The position numbers were made by a program, and so were the translations under genes. 62,000 bases of DNA from Acanthaster planci (lineage: Eukaryota; Echinodermata; Asteroidea; Valvatida; Acanthasteridae). Numbering within the stretch: position 1 is the stretch's first letter; the number at the start of each line of letters is the position of its first letter. This document shows positions 27,401-39,400 of the stretch, piece by piece. The stretch lies in NCBI RefSeq assembly GCF_001949145.1, contig NW_019091395.1, positions 39,374-101,373 on the forward strand, given 5' to 3'. The notes beneath the pieces were generated by a model. The model searched no databases and was not told where the DNA came from. It saw nothing but the letters and a program-made list of their open reading frames with translations.

Positions 27401-30400
27401 TTGTGGGTTTCAAGAAGATATTTCTCGCATGACTTCAAGGTAATGTTCCAAGTTCTCCAAGATTTTCAATAACAGTGCTACCAGATTCCCAACAGGATCT
27501 CTCTTAATTGTTTTTGAACTGTTCATAAGTCGTAATTCTGAGAATGAGACAGGCCACGAGAGGTGGCTCCTGCCAGACTACATGTACATCCAAAACTTTG
27601 GATGTCCTGATGACCTGCGGCTTCCAATGACTGCCAAGATTTTCTAGGATTCTCTCACCCCACTTCTGTGTCCCGTTGAGCTTTTCCAAAAATTGAAATG
27701 AACATGAGAATCCGCACCTTTCCACGACTTCAGTCGAAATTAAAGACTTTAATTGGGTTCTCTGTGGCACTTCTGTGCTTTCCCTTAACTTCACCTAGAA
27801 ATAAAAATGATCGTAATCTTGGTACAACAGCAAACCTTTTTCCCCTCCCCCTTAGTCACTGACCTTTGTCCCGTTGGCCAGCTGTGTCCGAACTTTCACC
27901 AGGTCCCGCTCCAGCCGGTGCTGCTGGTCTTCCATCCCAACCCGGATGTCTGGCTCGTCCCAGTGCCGGTCCATCTGGCGTCCCAGGCGGTCCAGCGACG
28001 CCTCGATCTTGTCCTTGTCCTCCTTGAGGAGGGAGACGTGGGCCGACATCTCCTGCAGCCTCTTGTCCAGCCGGTGCAGCTGGCTCAGTTTCTCCTGTGG
28101 AAACAAAATCAAAAGGATGAAGTCTTTTCTGTGATTTCCTTGGGCAATGTCTGCTTCTTGGCGTTTGATATGCTGCAAGTCGGACACTTCACAAGTATTT
28201 CACTGGTACTTGAAACTGCTTCCCAAGTAATCTTAAGTCGCGAGCACACAACACAGAGGTGAGATCCGTGGAAATTGAAAATCCACAAAATAATCACCAG
28301 AGCTTTTGAGGGTCCTTCGGCAGCAAAGGATCTACAGTATACCTTTACAGACCTGCCAACCTTGCCATGCTCCTTCCTAAGGTCGGGCATTACCACACAA
28401 TAGATTAAAAGGTATTAAATGAGCCTACAGTTCATTCAAAATTTTAATCTATTGTTTGGTCAGGCCTGACCTCAGGAAGGAGTTGGCAGGTCTGCATTTG
28501 TGTTTGCCTGAAGGCATCTCTTAAAATACCCATTTCTTGTGTTCTATATCAACTGCTTTACGTAAAAAAAATTCCTCTCCTATCGTTCACGCACCATTAG
28601 TTGTAACAGTGGTTATAATGCTACCTGTGATCAGTACTTGCATAATACTTGACCCCAACACGATTTTCGTTCCCTTGTTTGACAATTTCCAAGACTCTCT
28701 TGGAATTTTCGGTTTAATTCTTGTTCTTTGATGTGAGGTTCTGTTTTGGTAGCCAGTCAGACAGGCCAATACCCTCTACGCAGAGTGCATCAACAGATGC
28801 AAAATGCTCTTGACTAAAACCGCAAGTGGAGTGTTTTGATGCGGGAAGATCACTTCCTAATGAGCACATTATCAATCTTTGGATTGTGTGGTTACTTCAA
28901 ACGGTAGTGATGTTCTTGCAGGAGAGTAAAGGGTAGGTTTAAGACGAAAATTGGAAGATGTTAAGGGGGGGTTTAATAATTACATTACAATAATATAGAA
29001 CAACTTAATAATAATACTAAGTCAAAGGGGATATTATTCAAACAAAACAGGGAACAAACTACTCTAAAATATTAACAACTACAGGTACCTGTATGCTCTA
29101 TCTCATAGGGATACAAGAGGTAGGTGAACATACATGTATGTGAGAATGGAGAAAAGGGCTTCTTTGAAGCCTCTCAGAAATTTCATCATCCTACTGTGAG
29201 CATGTACTGGGGCAAGGTCTAGTTACCTGTTCAGCTGAGCAAGCCACAGTTACAGAGGATTTTCAGTCACGTGCCTTTTGACGGTCAGCGTTCAATACGG
29301 TTGATTCCAGTTAGTGTGCCGCCAAAAGAGTTCACAACGAGGTGGCCACTGTACACAATGTGCATTTGAACGGGTTGACCGGCAACACACATTTGGAAAG
29401 GGTCAACACATCTCATGCATTGTGATTGGCCAATGAATTGCAAACTCTTGGTACAGCACTAATTTTGAATTGCCTGTTTTAACGCAGACTAGCGGAGAAA
29501 CGCTTGCGCCTTTGAAGTCTCTCAACATTCCAGCATACATGAATTGCCTACAGAAATACACAGATTCCAAAATGCTTCCTGAAATGCCTTTGCCCATCAC
29601 GTTACATCAAATGAAAATTCTCTGTCAAATACAGGGTGCAGTAAGACATACACAGAGTATGTAGTTTATGCAACTTGAAACCAGATAAATAGAGAGGACG
29701 GGAGAATGCCTCATCATTTTCAAAAACTCAAAATATCACAGTAACATTCACAAGTACCAATTTCTTTTAGGGGGATTCCAGATAGTAGGGTTCAATTTTT
29801 TGTGTGTGTCCCTGTCACATCTGACACACTAGTATGACTTTTGTATTAAGTTCAGAACAAAGGTTCTACTTTCTAAGAGTGATGAATTAATGCAAATTAC
29901 CTGCCATGCAAAAAGTAATACATGTAGTTTGAAATCAATTCCGGTGATATTTCCATGTCAAATAACAAAGGTCAGATTTAACAGGGACACAAAAATGTCA
30001 CACTTTTGGACCCCTAATCACTGAAATTATCCTCTAATAAACAGTCAGGTAACCAAGGAGGCCAAGCATACATGTAACCCCAAAATCTGTAGCACAGTGT
30101 GAACTCTGGGAACAAGGGAACGACCCAACACACCCAAAGCAGAGCAGCTGCAAAATACCTGTCGTATGTTACATGTCCAATTTTGGTAAGAGGCAACATA
30201 TAAGGGGAGGGTCTGAAGACAGACTCGTTGGGGAGGGGGGAAAGGACAACGGGACAATCTCAACAATATTACCTGCTGATGGAGGAGGTATAAAATCTGA
30301 GAGGACAGTGAGAGATAGAAACAGAAATAACGGCAGAACTCTGTAAATAGCATTGTCATCCAGAAGTCATCCGTGTTGACTGGAGAAAATGGTACCAGTG

Positions 30401-33400
30401 AATCTTAACCCCTTCGCACCGGTAATTGTTTTGACCGTGACTGCTGGGCTGTGGTATGCCCTGAATGGAGGGCTTTGTCCAGCAGCAGGCCCCATTGAAC
30501 CAGCAGCTGCATGGTGAATAGACTGTATGTGTGGTATGCACTAATTCTCACACAAGGCCGCGGCTCTTGCCGTCTCCTGGAGCGAAGGGGTTAAATTCTG
30601 ATATTTTACTTTTTTTGTCAGTATGTTAATAGCTGATAAATGAGGAAATGTGAACATGAGAAAAATAAGAGACTTTTTTCTGACAAACATTTCCAACAAA
30701 CATTGCTCTGTTTTTAACCTTTTGGCAGTATTTTTACTTGTGGCAAACAAACCTCAATTGTTCAAGAAATGTCTATATTTCAGGGAAACTGTCTTTGTGA
30801 TTTTACAGGTTCATGCAATGATGACACCTTGAAACAAGACTATCATTCTAAAACAGAAGAGCTGGAATATGAATTGACCCCTAACCTCTAGTAGTCTATC
30901 TTCAGCCGTCTGTATCTGCTGCAGCTCTCCCTTCAGGTCTCGGTTGAGTTTCTCCTCCTCCAAGCGGCGGGAGAACTCGATCAGTTTCTTGGGCTCGATG
31001 TAGTTCAGATCCTTCTGAACCTTGTCCTAGAAACAATCAAATTGAAGACATTTTTTTTTCTTAAATGAATTTCACGGAACATCTTGCTGATGCAAAACTT
31101 ATCAAGCATCTCCCATCCTTTTCTCGAAAATAACTCCACCTACAAGACAGGTGATCATCTTGTTGAACACCGACTGTTCGCATGTCTCTGGGATAGTGTT
31201 TGTCCCACATTCTCTGGCATGAATGTTCATCAAGACCTGATAGTATCCCATGCATGTCCAGAGTCAGTTTGAATCCAAATCACTGAGCCCAACTCACCAA
31301 CCGAAAGAAAAATCATCAGACGCGAGAGAAATGGAATGAAGGCCACCCAAGTACAACTGCCGCCATGCACTCGCGCTCAGTACTCCTCTGTAAAGACACT
31401 ACCACGATGTGCCCATTAAAAACTGGTCATGCCAACTGCACGGTATACAGACCAAAACTTGCCAGTGGGTAATTCAAGAAATTGGGGGTACATTTTTTTC
31501 TGTGTCCCTGTCACATCAGACAAATGATTTTGTAAGTTCAGAGCACATTTTCTGATTTCCAAGAGGGATGAATTAATGCAAATTACCTGCCAAACAAATA
31601 GTAATAGTTTGAAATTGATTCAAGTGATATTTCCAAGTCAAATAACAAAAGTCAGATGTAACAGGGACACGAAAATGTCACACGTTTGGACCCCTAATTT
31701 CTGGAATNCTAGAGTAGCTCTGATGGTGACCCCCATGCTCAAGAACGTTCTTATGTAAAGACACAACCACTTTGTGCCCATTCTGATAAAAACTGGACAT
31801 ACATGTACATACTTCACAGTGCACACACGGGCAGCAGGCAACCAAGCAACCATGACGTGTCTCTCTCTCTCTCTCTAAAAAAAAAGTTGTCACTAAGCCA
31901 GAAAATACCTTCTACTGTTCCTCCATAAGAGTTCACTGAATACTAGAACCTTACCCGGTAGAACTCTTGGGCGATCATCTGATTCTGGCCGCCGTACAGG
32001 CTGCCCATGCGGACCAGATTGTCCACCAGGCGCACCAGGGGGCGACTGATCTCCAGCTCCCGCTCCACCTCCACCCGCTCTAGCGACAGCTCCTCCAGGA
32101 ACTCTCGGTCCTCGCTCAGGTTGGGGTTGGAGCGACGGTGCAGGGAGTCGCTGTGCCTATGGGAATTGAAGGTCAAAGGTCATATGAACTAACAAGAGAT
32201 GTGCTTCAACAATGACAGGTTTTACTCGCACCAAATACCTGTTTGTGTGACGGCCTGGTACTTGGACTGCAGAAACGCAATTTCTTTCAAGAACCAAATA
32301 TCAAAACACAAATCATAATTTACCATATGAGCTGCCCACACACTGCCTTGCCCCATAAGGCCACAAGACCTTGCTGTTACCAACAGTTCCATCGTGCGAA
32401 ACTGTTAGCTCTGGACTCAAATAGCAGAGATTTGGCTTAAATTGGAGAAACTCATCATCAAACATACAACCACAGAGAGGAAGTGGGACTGGCGGACCAA
32501 CAGATAACACCAACCTGGCTCTCATACGGGTGGGGCTGCCAGGGGGCGAGCTGGCAGGGTCCGCCAACAGCGCCAACTCTTGGTCAATCATCTCCAGCCA
32601 GCGCTTGAGGTTAGACTGGTCCCGGCGCAGCTGGATCAGCAGCAGCACCAGCTCCTCGTGCTGCCAAGTACAAAAAAGAAGGTATTCCGACCAAAAGTGA
32701 GGATCGACAAGTTGAGGAAGCATTACAGTGGAATCAAGCGTGTCAAGGTGACTACAGTCCTTTCAGATAACACAATGTATTTATTGCAAACAGACATTCA
32801 TAATCAGTTTTACGTGGAGACGTTTACATCCTGCTCTTCTCTGTTCTTACAGGTAAATACTTTTGCTATAAAACATCCAAAAAGAAAGATCCAAAACAGC
32901 TACTTCATCTTCTTATCTTATTTGGCCTCATCCCCCGAGTGTCACATGTTTATCAAGGTTGTAGCCAAATCCATTACAAGACCAGTCACAGGACCAGTTA
33001 TAAGAAGAAGGATAAGCAATACCGAAAGAATGCTTGTCTTAATTCAACTAAACAGCTCATCACTTCGCTTAACTGTAGATGACTTGTGACAGACTTCCGA
33101 GGACTTCTGATGATTTTAACTGCTGCCTTACTATAAATTTCAGTGTTGACGATTACTGAGCCAATCTGTATCCAAATGTGCGTGTGAGAGACTGCATCTC
33201 ATGAGACAAGTTTGGATTGTCCCTGTTTACCGATTTGCCGAGGAGGTCTCCAGCAGCGATGCTGAGGCGCAGTCGGATGCCGGTGGAGAGGAGGATGTAG
33301 GGCTGGGCCTTCATCTGCCACTTCTTGAAGCGACTGGTGGGCTCCCTCGGCTGAGGAGAGAAGACAGGTGGATCTTGATCAAGAGAAGAGCCTCTTAAGA

Positions 33401-36400
33401 AATCTCACTAAAAATAGCCAATGTGTGAAAATGATCCAAGAATGGAACAACCGGATCAAACCACAACTCTCTGTAGGAACCAAATGTTTCTAATCAAAAT
33501 TTTAAATACTACATAATTTACTTCATTCCTACATTCATTTTATGGTCCAGTGACTTTTGACTTCTTTATTTCAGAAACTGAAACCCTTCATTCTTATAAC
33601 CTGAGAGTTTATTTGTGTTCAGTTTTAAAATCTTCATGGTGCTCTTATTGCTATGTATGTGTAAATCTGTCAGTATTCCTATACAGTGAATTAGATGATT
33701 TCCTTGCTAGTTTAATTTTTAATTCAATGCATTGTAAATTTTCCCTCAATTCCGTCTTGGGTTGGGCGGGAGAGTAAAAATAATGGTCATAATATAACCT
33801 GTTCAAACTGTGTAGTGGTCTTAGTGTTTAGAGCATTGTTTTCTGATCACCTTCTGGAGGCGATTGCCTGATGGAGATTGACGAGGTTGAACAGAGCATG
33901 CTGTTCAGAGTGCCAAGAAGTCTTCTCACCTTCAGCTCATCTCAAAAACCAAGACTCAGTCCATAGAGAGATATTTCACGGTATGACCCACGAAGGTACT
34001 TCCTCGTTGACCACTCCATTGCGCAAAGCTTTCAAGCAACACTTAGGGTAAGTTTTTTTGCGACTTGAGGTATCAAGCACTCACCCCTTTGTTCGATCCG
34101 CTGCTTCCCGCGAGGGGTGCTAGCTGGTCTCCGCTGTTGAACTCGTTCCTCTCCAAGGTGTTCCGCTCGGAGCGGCGCTTGGAGTTGGCATTCCTTGCCC
34201 GTCTGGGGGCTATGTCTGCCTCCGTGGTTCCTTCTGTGTGGAGAGACACAAATCGCCCTTAAAGACATGCTGCAGGTTGCCAATAGTGGCCTTGTCCAAA
34301 ATGGGGACAAATGCAAGCTGAGATGGGAAATGGAGACACGCGTATTCCTATAGTTACAATCATGGCAAAGTGTGTTACTCGAGGGCACAGTTCTCTCCTC
34401 TTTATTGCCTAGCACATGAATCTTCTAAGCCCTTTTCTCTACTTAGAAGCCCAGTGAAATTTGATTGAGTGCAAATTTTTTCATCTGTTTCTGACCTCTC
34501 ACTGTCATGGCCTCCACAAGGTAAAAAAAAAAAAGAGGTGACATACCGACTCCCTCCTCGGTAATTGATGAGGCAAATCTCCTTGGCCGGTCATAATTGG
34601 CGGGCCTCTGCTCTTCTGGGTACCTCTCCTCAGAAGGCAGAGGAGGAGCGGAAGCAAAGGTCTCATTGGTGGGTGCCGAGCGCTGTATGACCGCCTCTAC
34701 TTGCTGAGGTACATAATCTGACAAAGGCTGACGCTCTGCGCTGTGTTGAGCCGACATATCGCGGTCACTGTTCAACATGAAAGTTAGGCTTAATGTAACC
34801 GTGACTACATGTACGTGTCTCTTGGTAAACGTGCACACATTTTTACATTCAGCAGGCTCGTCAGACGAGCTCCAGGTACAGGTTTTGATAGTCTTGGCAT
34901 TCAGTGTTGATTAGCTAACTACCCAGGCTGCTTTTTTTAAAATAAAGCTTACTGGATCTCTGAGAAATGAAGGCAAAATTGAGTGATGACAAGTTTGTAA
35001 ACCGTAAAGCAGCTTGTTCGTTGAGGGTGATGTTGTTTGCTTGGGATTATTATTTGCTAAGCTATATTTTCCGCCCTGAGGGTTGGTAACAAAGGGACCT
35101 CCCAATTTCATGCATAAAAAGGATTGCTTGGCAAAATTCTGTGCTCGGCAAGAGTCAGCTGGGCACCAGTATACGAGAACTGCACTTGGCGTTGCATTTT
35201 GGCCGCTACCCCAACTTTGCTATTGGCAACTGCCTTCTGTGCTGAGCAGTGCTATGAGGTAAGCCCCCTGGTCCCAACCTTTCCGCCTGTCTCTCCCTGG
35301 CCCTGTAGTAGGCCTCGGGCCGACTGGTCGGCCACTCTGGCTCATTCCGTGGGTAGGCCAAGGGGCTGTTGATGTCAGCCCGCTGCTCGGGGGTCCACGG
35401 ATCGTGGCCCGGCTGCGCCAACGGGCTCTGCAGGAGGGAGCGCTGCTCTGGAGTGACTTCGCTTGGATACTGCAAGCGAAAACATTTGACAAGTCAGTTT
35501 AATCAAATTCATGCGTACAAAAATGGCTCAGGTTACGGCTGTGGTGGAGCTGAGCAAACATACTTTTAAATAGAAGAACTGCACTGTGTCAGAGGTCATG
35601 AACATACAGACTGGTTGGTGCAGGAAAAGGAATGGCATCTTAGCGGTGCAGGGTTAGAGTCCCACTGAAGTCAAGTTCTCCCTCAATCCTAATTGTCCTC
35701 AATCCTCTAGCAGCCACTGGACTGAGGACTGTTATGTTTTCAGCATATTGTAACAAACTTCAGCATTCAGATCCATTTACGTAAGTAAAAAGCTGGGCTA
35801 AATGACGACTGGACCCTCATTTGTCACATGTTCTCCTGTGTAATAGATCCAACAAATCTAACTTTTTTGTTATTAAGTTGAACAAAGAAGTTAACTGAAG
35901 CAGGATTGGAACCTGCGACCCCTGGAATACCGTACCAGTGCTGAGTATCAACTGAGCTATCCAGCCCTATGTTGGTGGCTTGTCTCAGTTGTCGATAATT
36001 TGTTGGGGGGCACTAATCAGAAGCTATGAGATCTCAAACACCATGTAGCCAGGGATCAAGCCCAAATTACACAATGCAACCCGGGAAGTGATGACCAGGG
36101 CTCACTTGGAGAGGATACAACTTTTTGAATACAGATCATGAAACAAACTATATAGGGAAACTGACCAGGTGCTTGCAACTTTGGTGTGCGCCTAACAGGC
36201 TGCCTCACAATTTGTTATAGTTTGCCGTGTATCTAGCGCCTTGAGCGCCTTTCATTAGGTGGATACGTGTGCTTTTACAAGTCTCCATTATTATTATAAT
36301 TGCAACTGATTAAAATGATGAACAAAATCTAACTTTTGTCAGTTTCTGTTCAAGATCCCTTTGATTCTTTGAATGGTGTCTTGGAGTCTGTTAGACAGTG

Positions 36401-39400
36401 TTCACTGCTTTCGATCAATCATAATTTAGACTCACTATTTCCCCTGTCTTGGGAAACTTGAAATGTAATGGCTCCGGTGGACGCCTTCCCTGCATCTCTC
36501 TCCTCCCATCCTCTCCGGGTCGGCCCCTCTGGGGATCACTCCTTCTGTCCACCCTATGGTCACCTCGGGGGCCACCTCTTCTGGGGTCGCTTTGTCGAGG
36601 GTCACCTCTCCTTGGGTCATCTCTGGGGTCACGTCTCCTGGGACCATCTCGAGAGTCGTCTCTTCTTGGATCGCCTCTTGGGTCTCCCCTCCTTGGGTCA
36701 TCCCTGGGATCAGCTCTCCTTGGCTGGCCTCTTGGGTCATGTTGCCGTGGGTCATCTGGACGGTCAAGGCTAGAGTAACCTCTGTGAGGGTCACCCCACC
36801 TGAGATCACTTCTTTGATCAAGTCTTGCATCTCTTCTGGGGTCACCTCTTGGGTCACGTTGTCTGGGGTCCCCCCTGGGATCACTTCTTCTGTTATGCCT
36901 CGGGTCACTCAAAGGGTTACCTCCTCTGAGGTCATCTCGTCTTGGGTCACCTCTCGGATCACTTCTTCTGGGGTCACCTCTGCGATCATCTCGCCTCAGG
37001 CTTCCCGTCTCGGGATCTACCCTCATCCTGCCATCCACAGAACCAGGAGCAGAGCCAGGTGGCGTTGACACTTTAGAGATATCCGAGTCAGGCAGATCTT
37101 GTGCCAGGGGATGATGCTCCGCAAAGTTGTGGCGCCGGGCATCTGGACTTCTATAATCGGGAGGCAGGGTTGCCCTTTGATGGCCCTCCCTTGGCAGTGA
37201 ATCTGTGGAGGACCTTTGCGGTTGTGGCCTCCGATCGCGATCGAGTGACCTCGTCCCTTGCATCTCCCGGGGATCACGCCTACGGCCTTCGCGGTCCCAG
37301 TAGCCCTGCGGTGCGGGCGACCTTTCGCCACGAGAGCTGTGTCGAGAATCCGACTGCGAATCTGAATCCCGACGGGGACGCTGGTGCCGCTGATCCAACG
37401 AATGCATTCTCCTGGGGTCATCGTAAGGGGGTCTCCGCCCACCCCCTCCAAGTGGATGAGATGTAGGCTCACCTGAGGGGCTTGGTAAAGAGTCAGTAGT
37501 TGAGGAGTCATAATGTGGCATCTGGTGACGGTCCAATGATCCACCTTTGTTGGAGTTTCTACTGCTCTCTGGAAACTGGCCTTCCTCTATTCAAAGAAAA
37601 ATACACAAATATTCAGAACAAATAATCGTTCCTGTGGTGATTCTGCAGCATTCGCAGTTACATGTCTGTCACGTTACAGGAGTCTCACCATTTCATGAAA
37701 ACAAAATTCCTTGATTTTTCCAGAGTTTCCAAGAAGAATTTTCAAATTCACGGACAATCAAACATGGAACTTGGACTTCAACAAAAACGAGGAAAGCCTA
37801 ATTGTTACCAGAGTTTATACAGTGTTTTTCAATCTTCAATGGCATTGAGTGTAAAACAAGGAAACTAGCTGATCTGAGGAAAAGTTGCATGCCTGATAAT
37901 GATTTTAACCTATTCAAAAAAGTGCTCAAAATCTAAAGCGTGCTTTATAACTAACCTTATGATTTGTAAGCTTAGTGATTGCTGTATATTCTGAGAAAAA
38001 CACTTTTCTAGGATCACGATTTCAAATCAAAAGTTGTCGTTTTGAATTCAGCATTCGGGATACGCTCTCATTTGGTCAACTGTAGCTATTCGATTCTGTG
38101 CACCTAACCAATGAATTATAGCAACTGACCACACACATGCATCGTGTCAATCCTTGCACACACTTCACCAAATTGAAAACGAACTGTTAACAGCAATTTC
38201 CAAAAACATGGCCTTCCTTCGTTAGTTTCTTCATAAAGAGAACTCACCTAGAAAATTATTTCACAGGGAGCTTAGTCCAACAACCATCTTTAAACCAAAC
38301 ATGCTTTTCAACAATAATTTGCAAATGTGGGACTGTCCCTTTAACCCTAACCCCCTACATGTAGGCTTCTGCATTAGAAAGCATACTCAACCTCACAAAA
38401 TCCAACAGGTTCATGTACTTGTCTGTGTACTTGTACATGCAGCTCACTGTACCAAACCTGATCAAGTCCAACAGAATGAGCCCGTTGGAGTTTGAGTGAC
38501 ATGGTGTGGATGGGTCTATGCAGTATGGGATGACTTGCACTGAACAGTACCAAACCTGACAAAATCAAGCATAGTCCAACAATTGATACACCAAGCCAGA
38601 CACTGCACACAATGAACCCCGTGTGTCCCAACTCACAAAGAATCCAACACCCATCCCAAGTCTCACAAAATTCAACAAGTTCATCAGGCACGGTACCAAA
38701 CCTGCCAAAACATCACAAAACTTGCTGTTGGTGTATGGCAGGTTTGGGGTAGTACGGGTTAAAGGACAAGTCTGATCATGCAATGGCTCTGTTAGTCTTA
38801 CCTGTACTGCTGCGTTCACGGGATTTGGACCTTGGTCTGGGCAGGGTGTTGTAGGACTCTGGGTACTGACCCGGAGAGTGGGGGGCAGGCCCATTGCCCC
38901 GCCGCCCCCCACCAATTGACCGGCCCGGCCGCTGTCCGTCGTCTCGGCTGGAGACGGACCCACTACCCCGATCCCAACTGCGGCGGGGATCCCCGCCATG
39001 TCTGTCGCCACGTCTGCCACCGTGTCTGTCTTGGGATGCCCGGCTAGACTGAGAATCTCTGTGAGAGTAAGAATTTTTCTTCATTTTTGTTTTCATTTTT
39101 CCTTTGTCCATACATCTACTGTACAATCACTGGAAATCTTCTTTTCCTACTGTTGTTCTGAGATATGCAGTATAACACCAGTAGGAAAACAAGTTATTCT
39201 GTCGACCTCCAAACTCCAACTCCACTATGCGCCAAAGAGTGAAACTATTAAACAATTTCACTTATAATCAGATTTCAGACACGACTGGCAGAGGACTTCT
39301 GTTATGCTGATTACTCTCTAGATATTTCGGTTTAATCTTAATTTCTGGAAGAGATAAGTGTCTATCAAGTGATTGAGTAAAGTGATTTTTTTCTTTAAAA

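Larger units (their letters stand above)
26795..35278 (-). other. PLEKHA introns across the coiled-coil and linker exons
   Basis: Mostly short introns of 300-1,000 bases. The exception is 28095-30885, which holds four repeat elements. Nothing coding was seen in 28500-29300, 33350-34080 or 34768-35278. Confidence 0.65.

Noticed and set aside
27807-28262. Plus-strand open frame of 151 residues
   Set aside because: Antisense of the coiled-coil exon; no family resemblance.
35892-35968. Functional tRNA gene
   Set aside because: The D arm and anticodon stem are imperfect and no terminator run follows directly; recorded as a tRNA-derived repeat instead.
36435-37544. Alternative frames (157 and 173 residues on the minus strand, 170 on the plus strand) over the DPRR exon
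   Set aside because: They are shadows of the repetitive coding exon; only one frame fits the splice phases on both sides.
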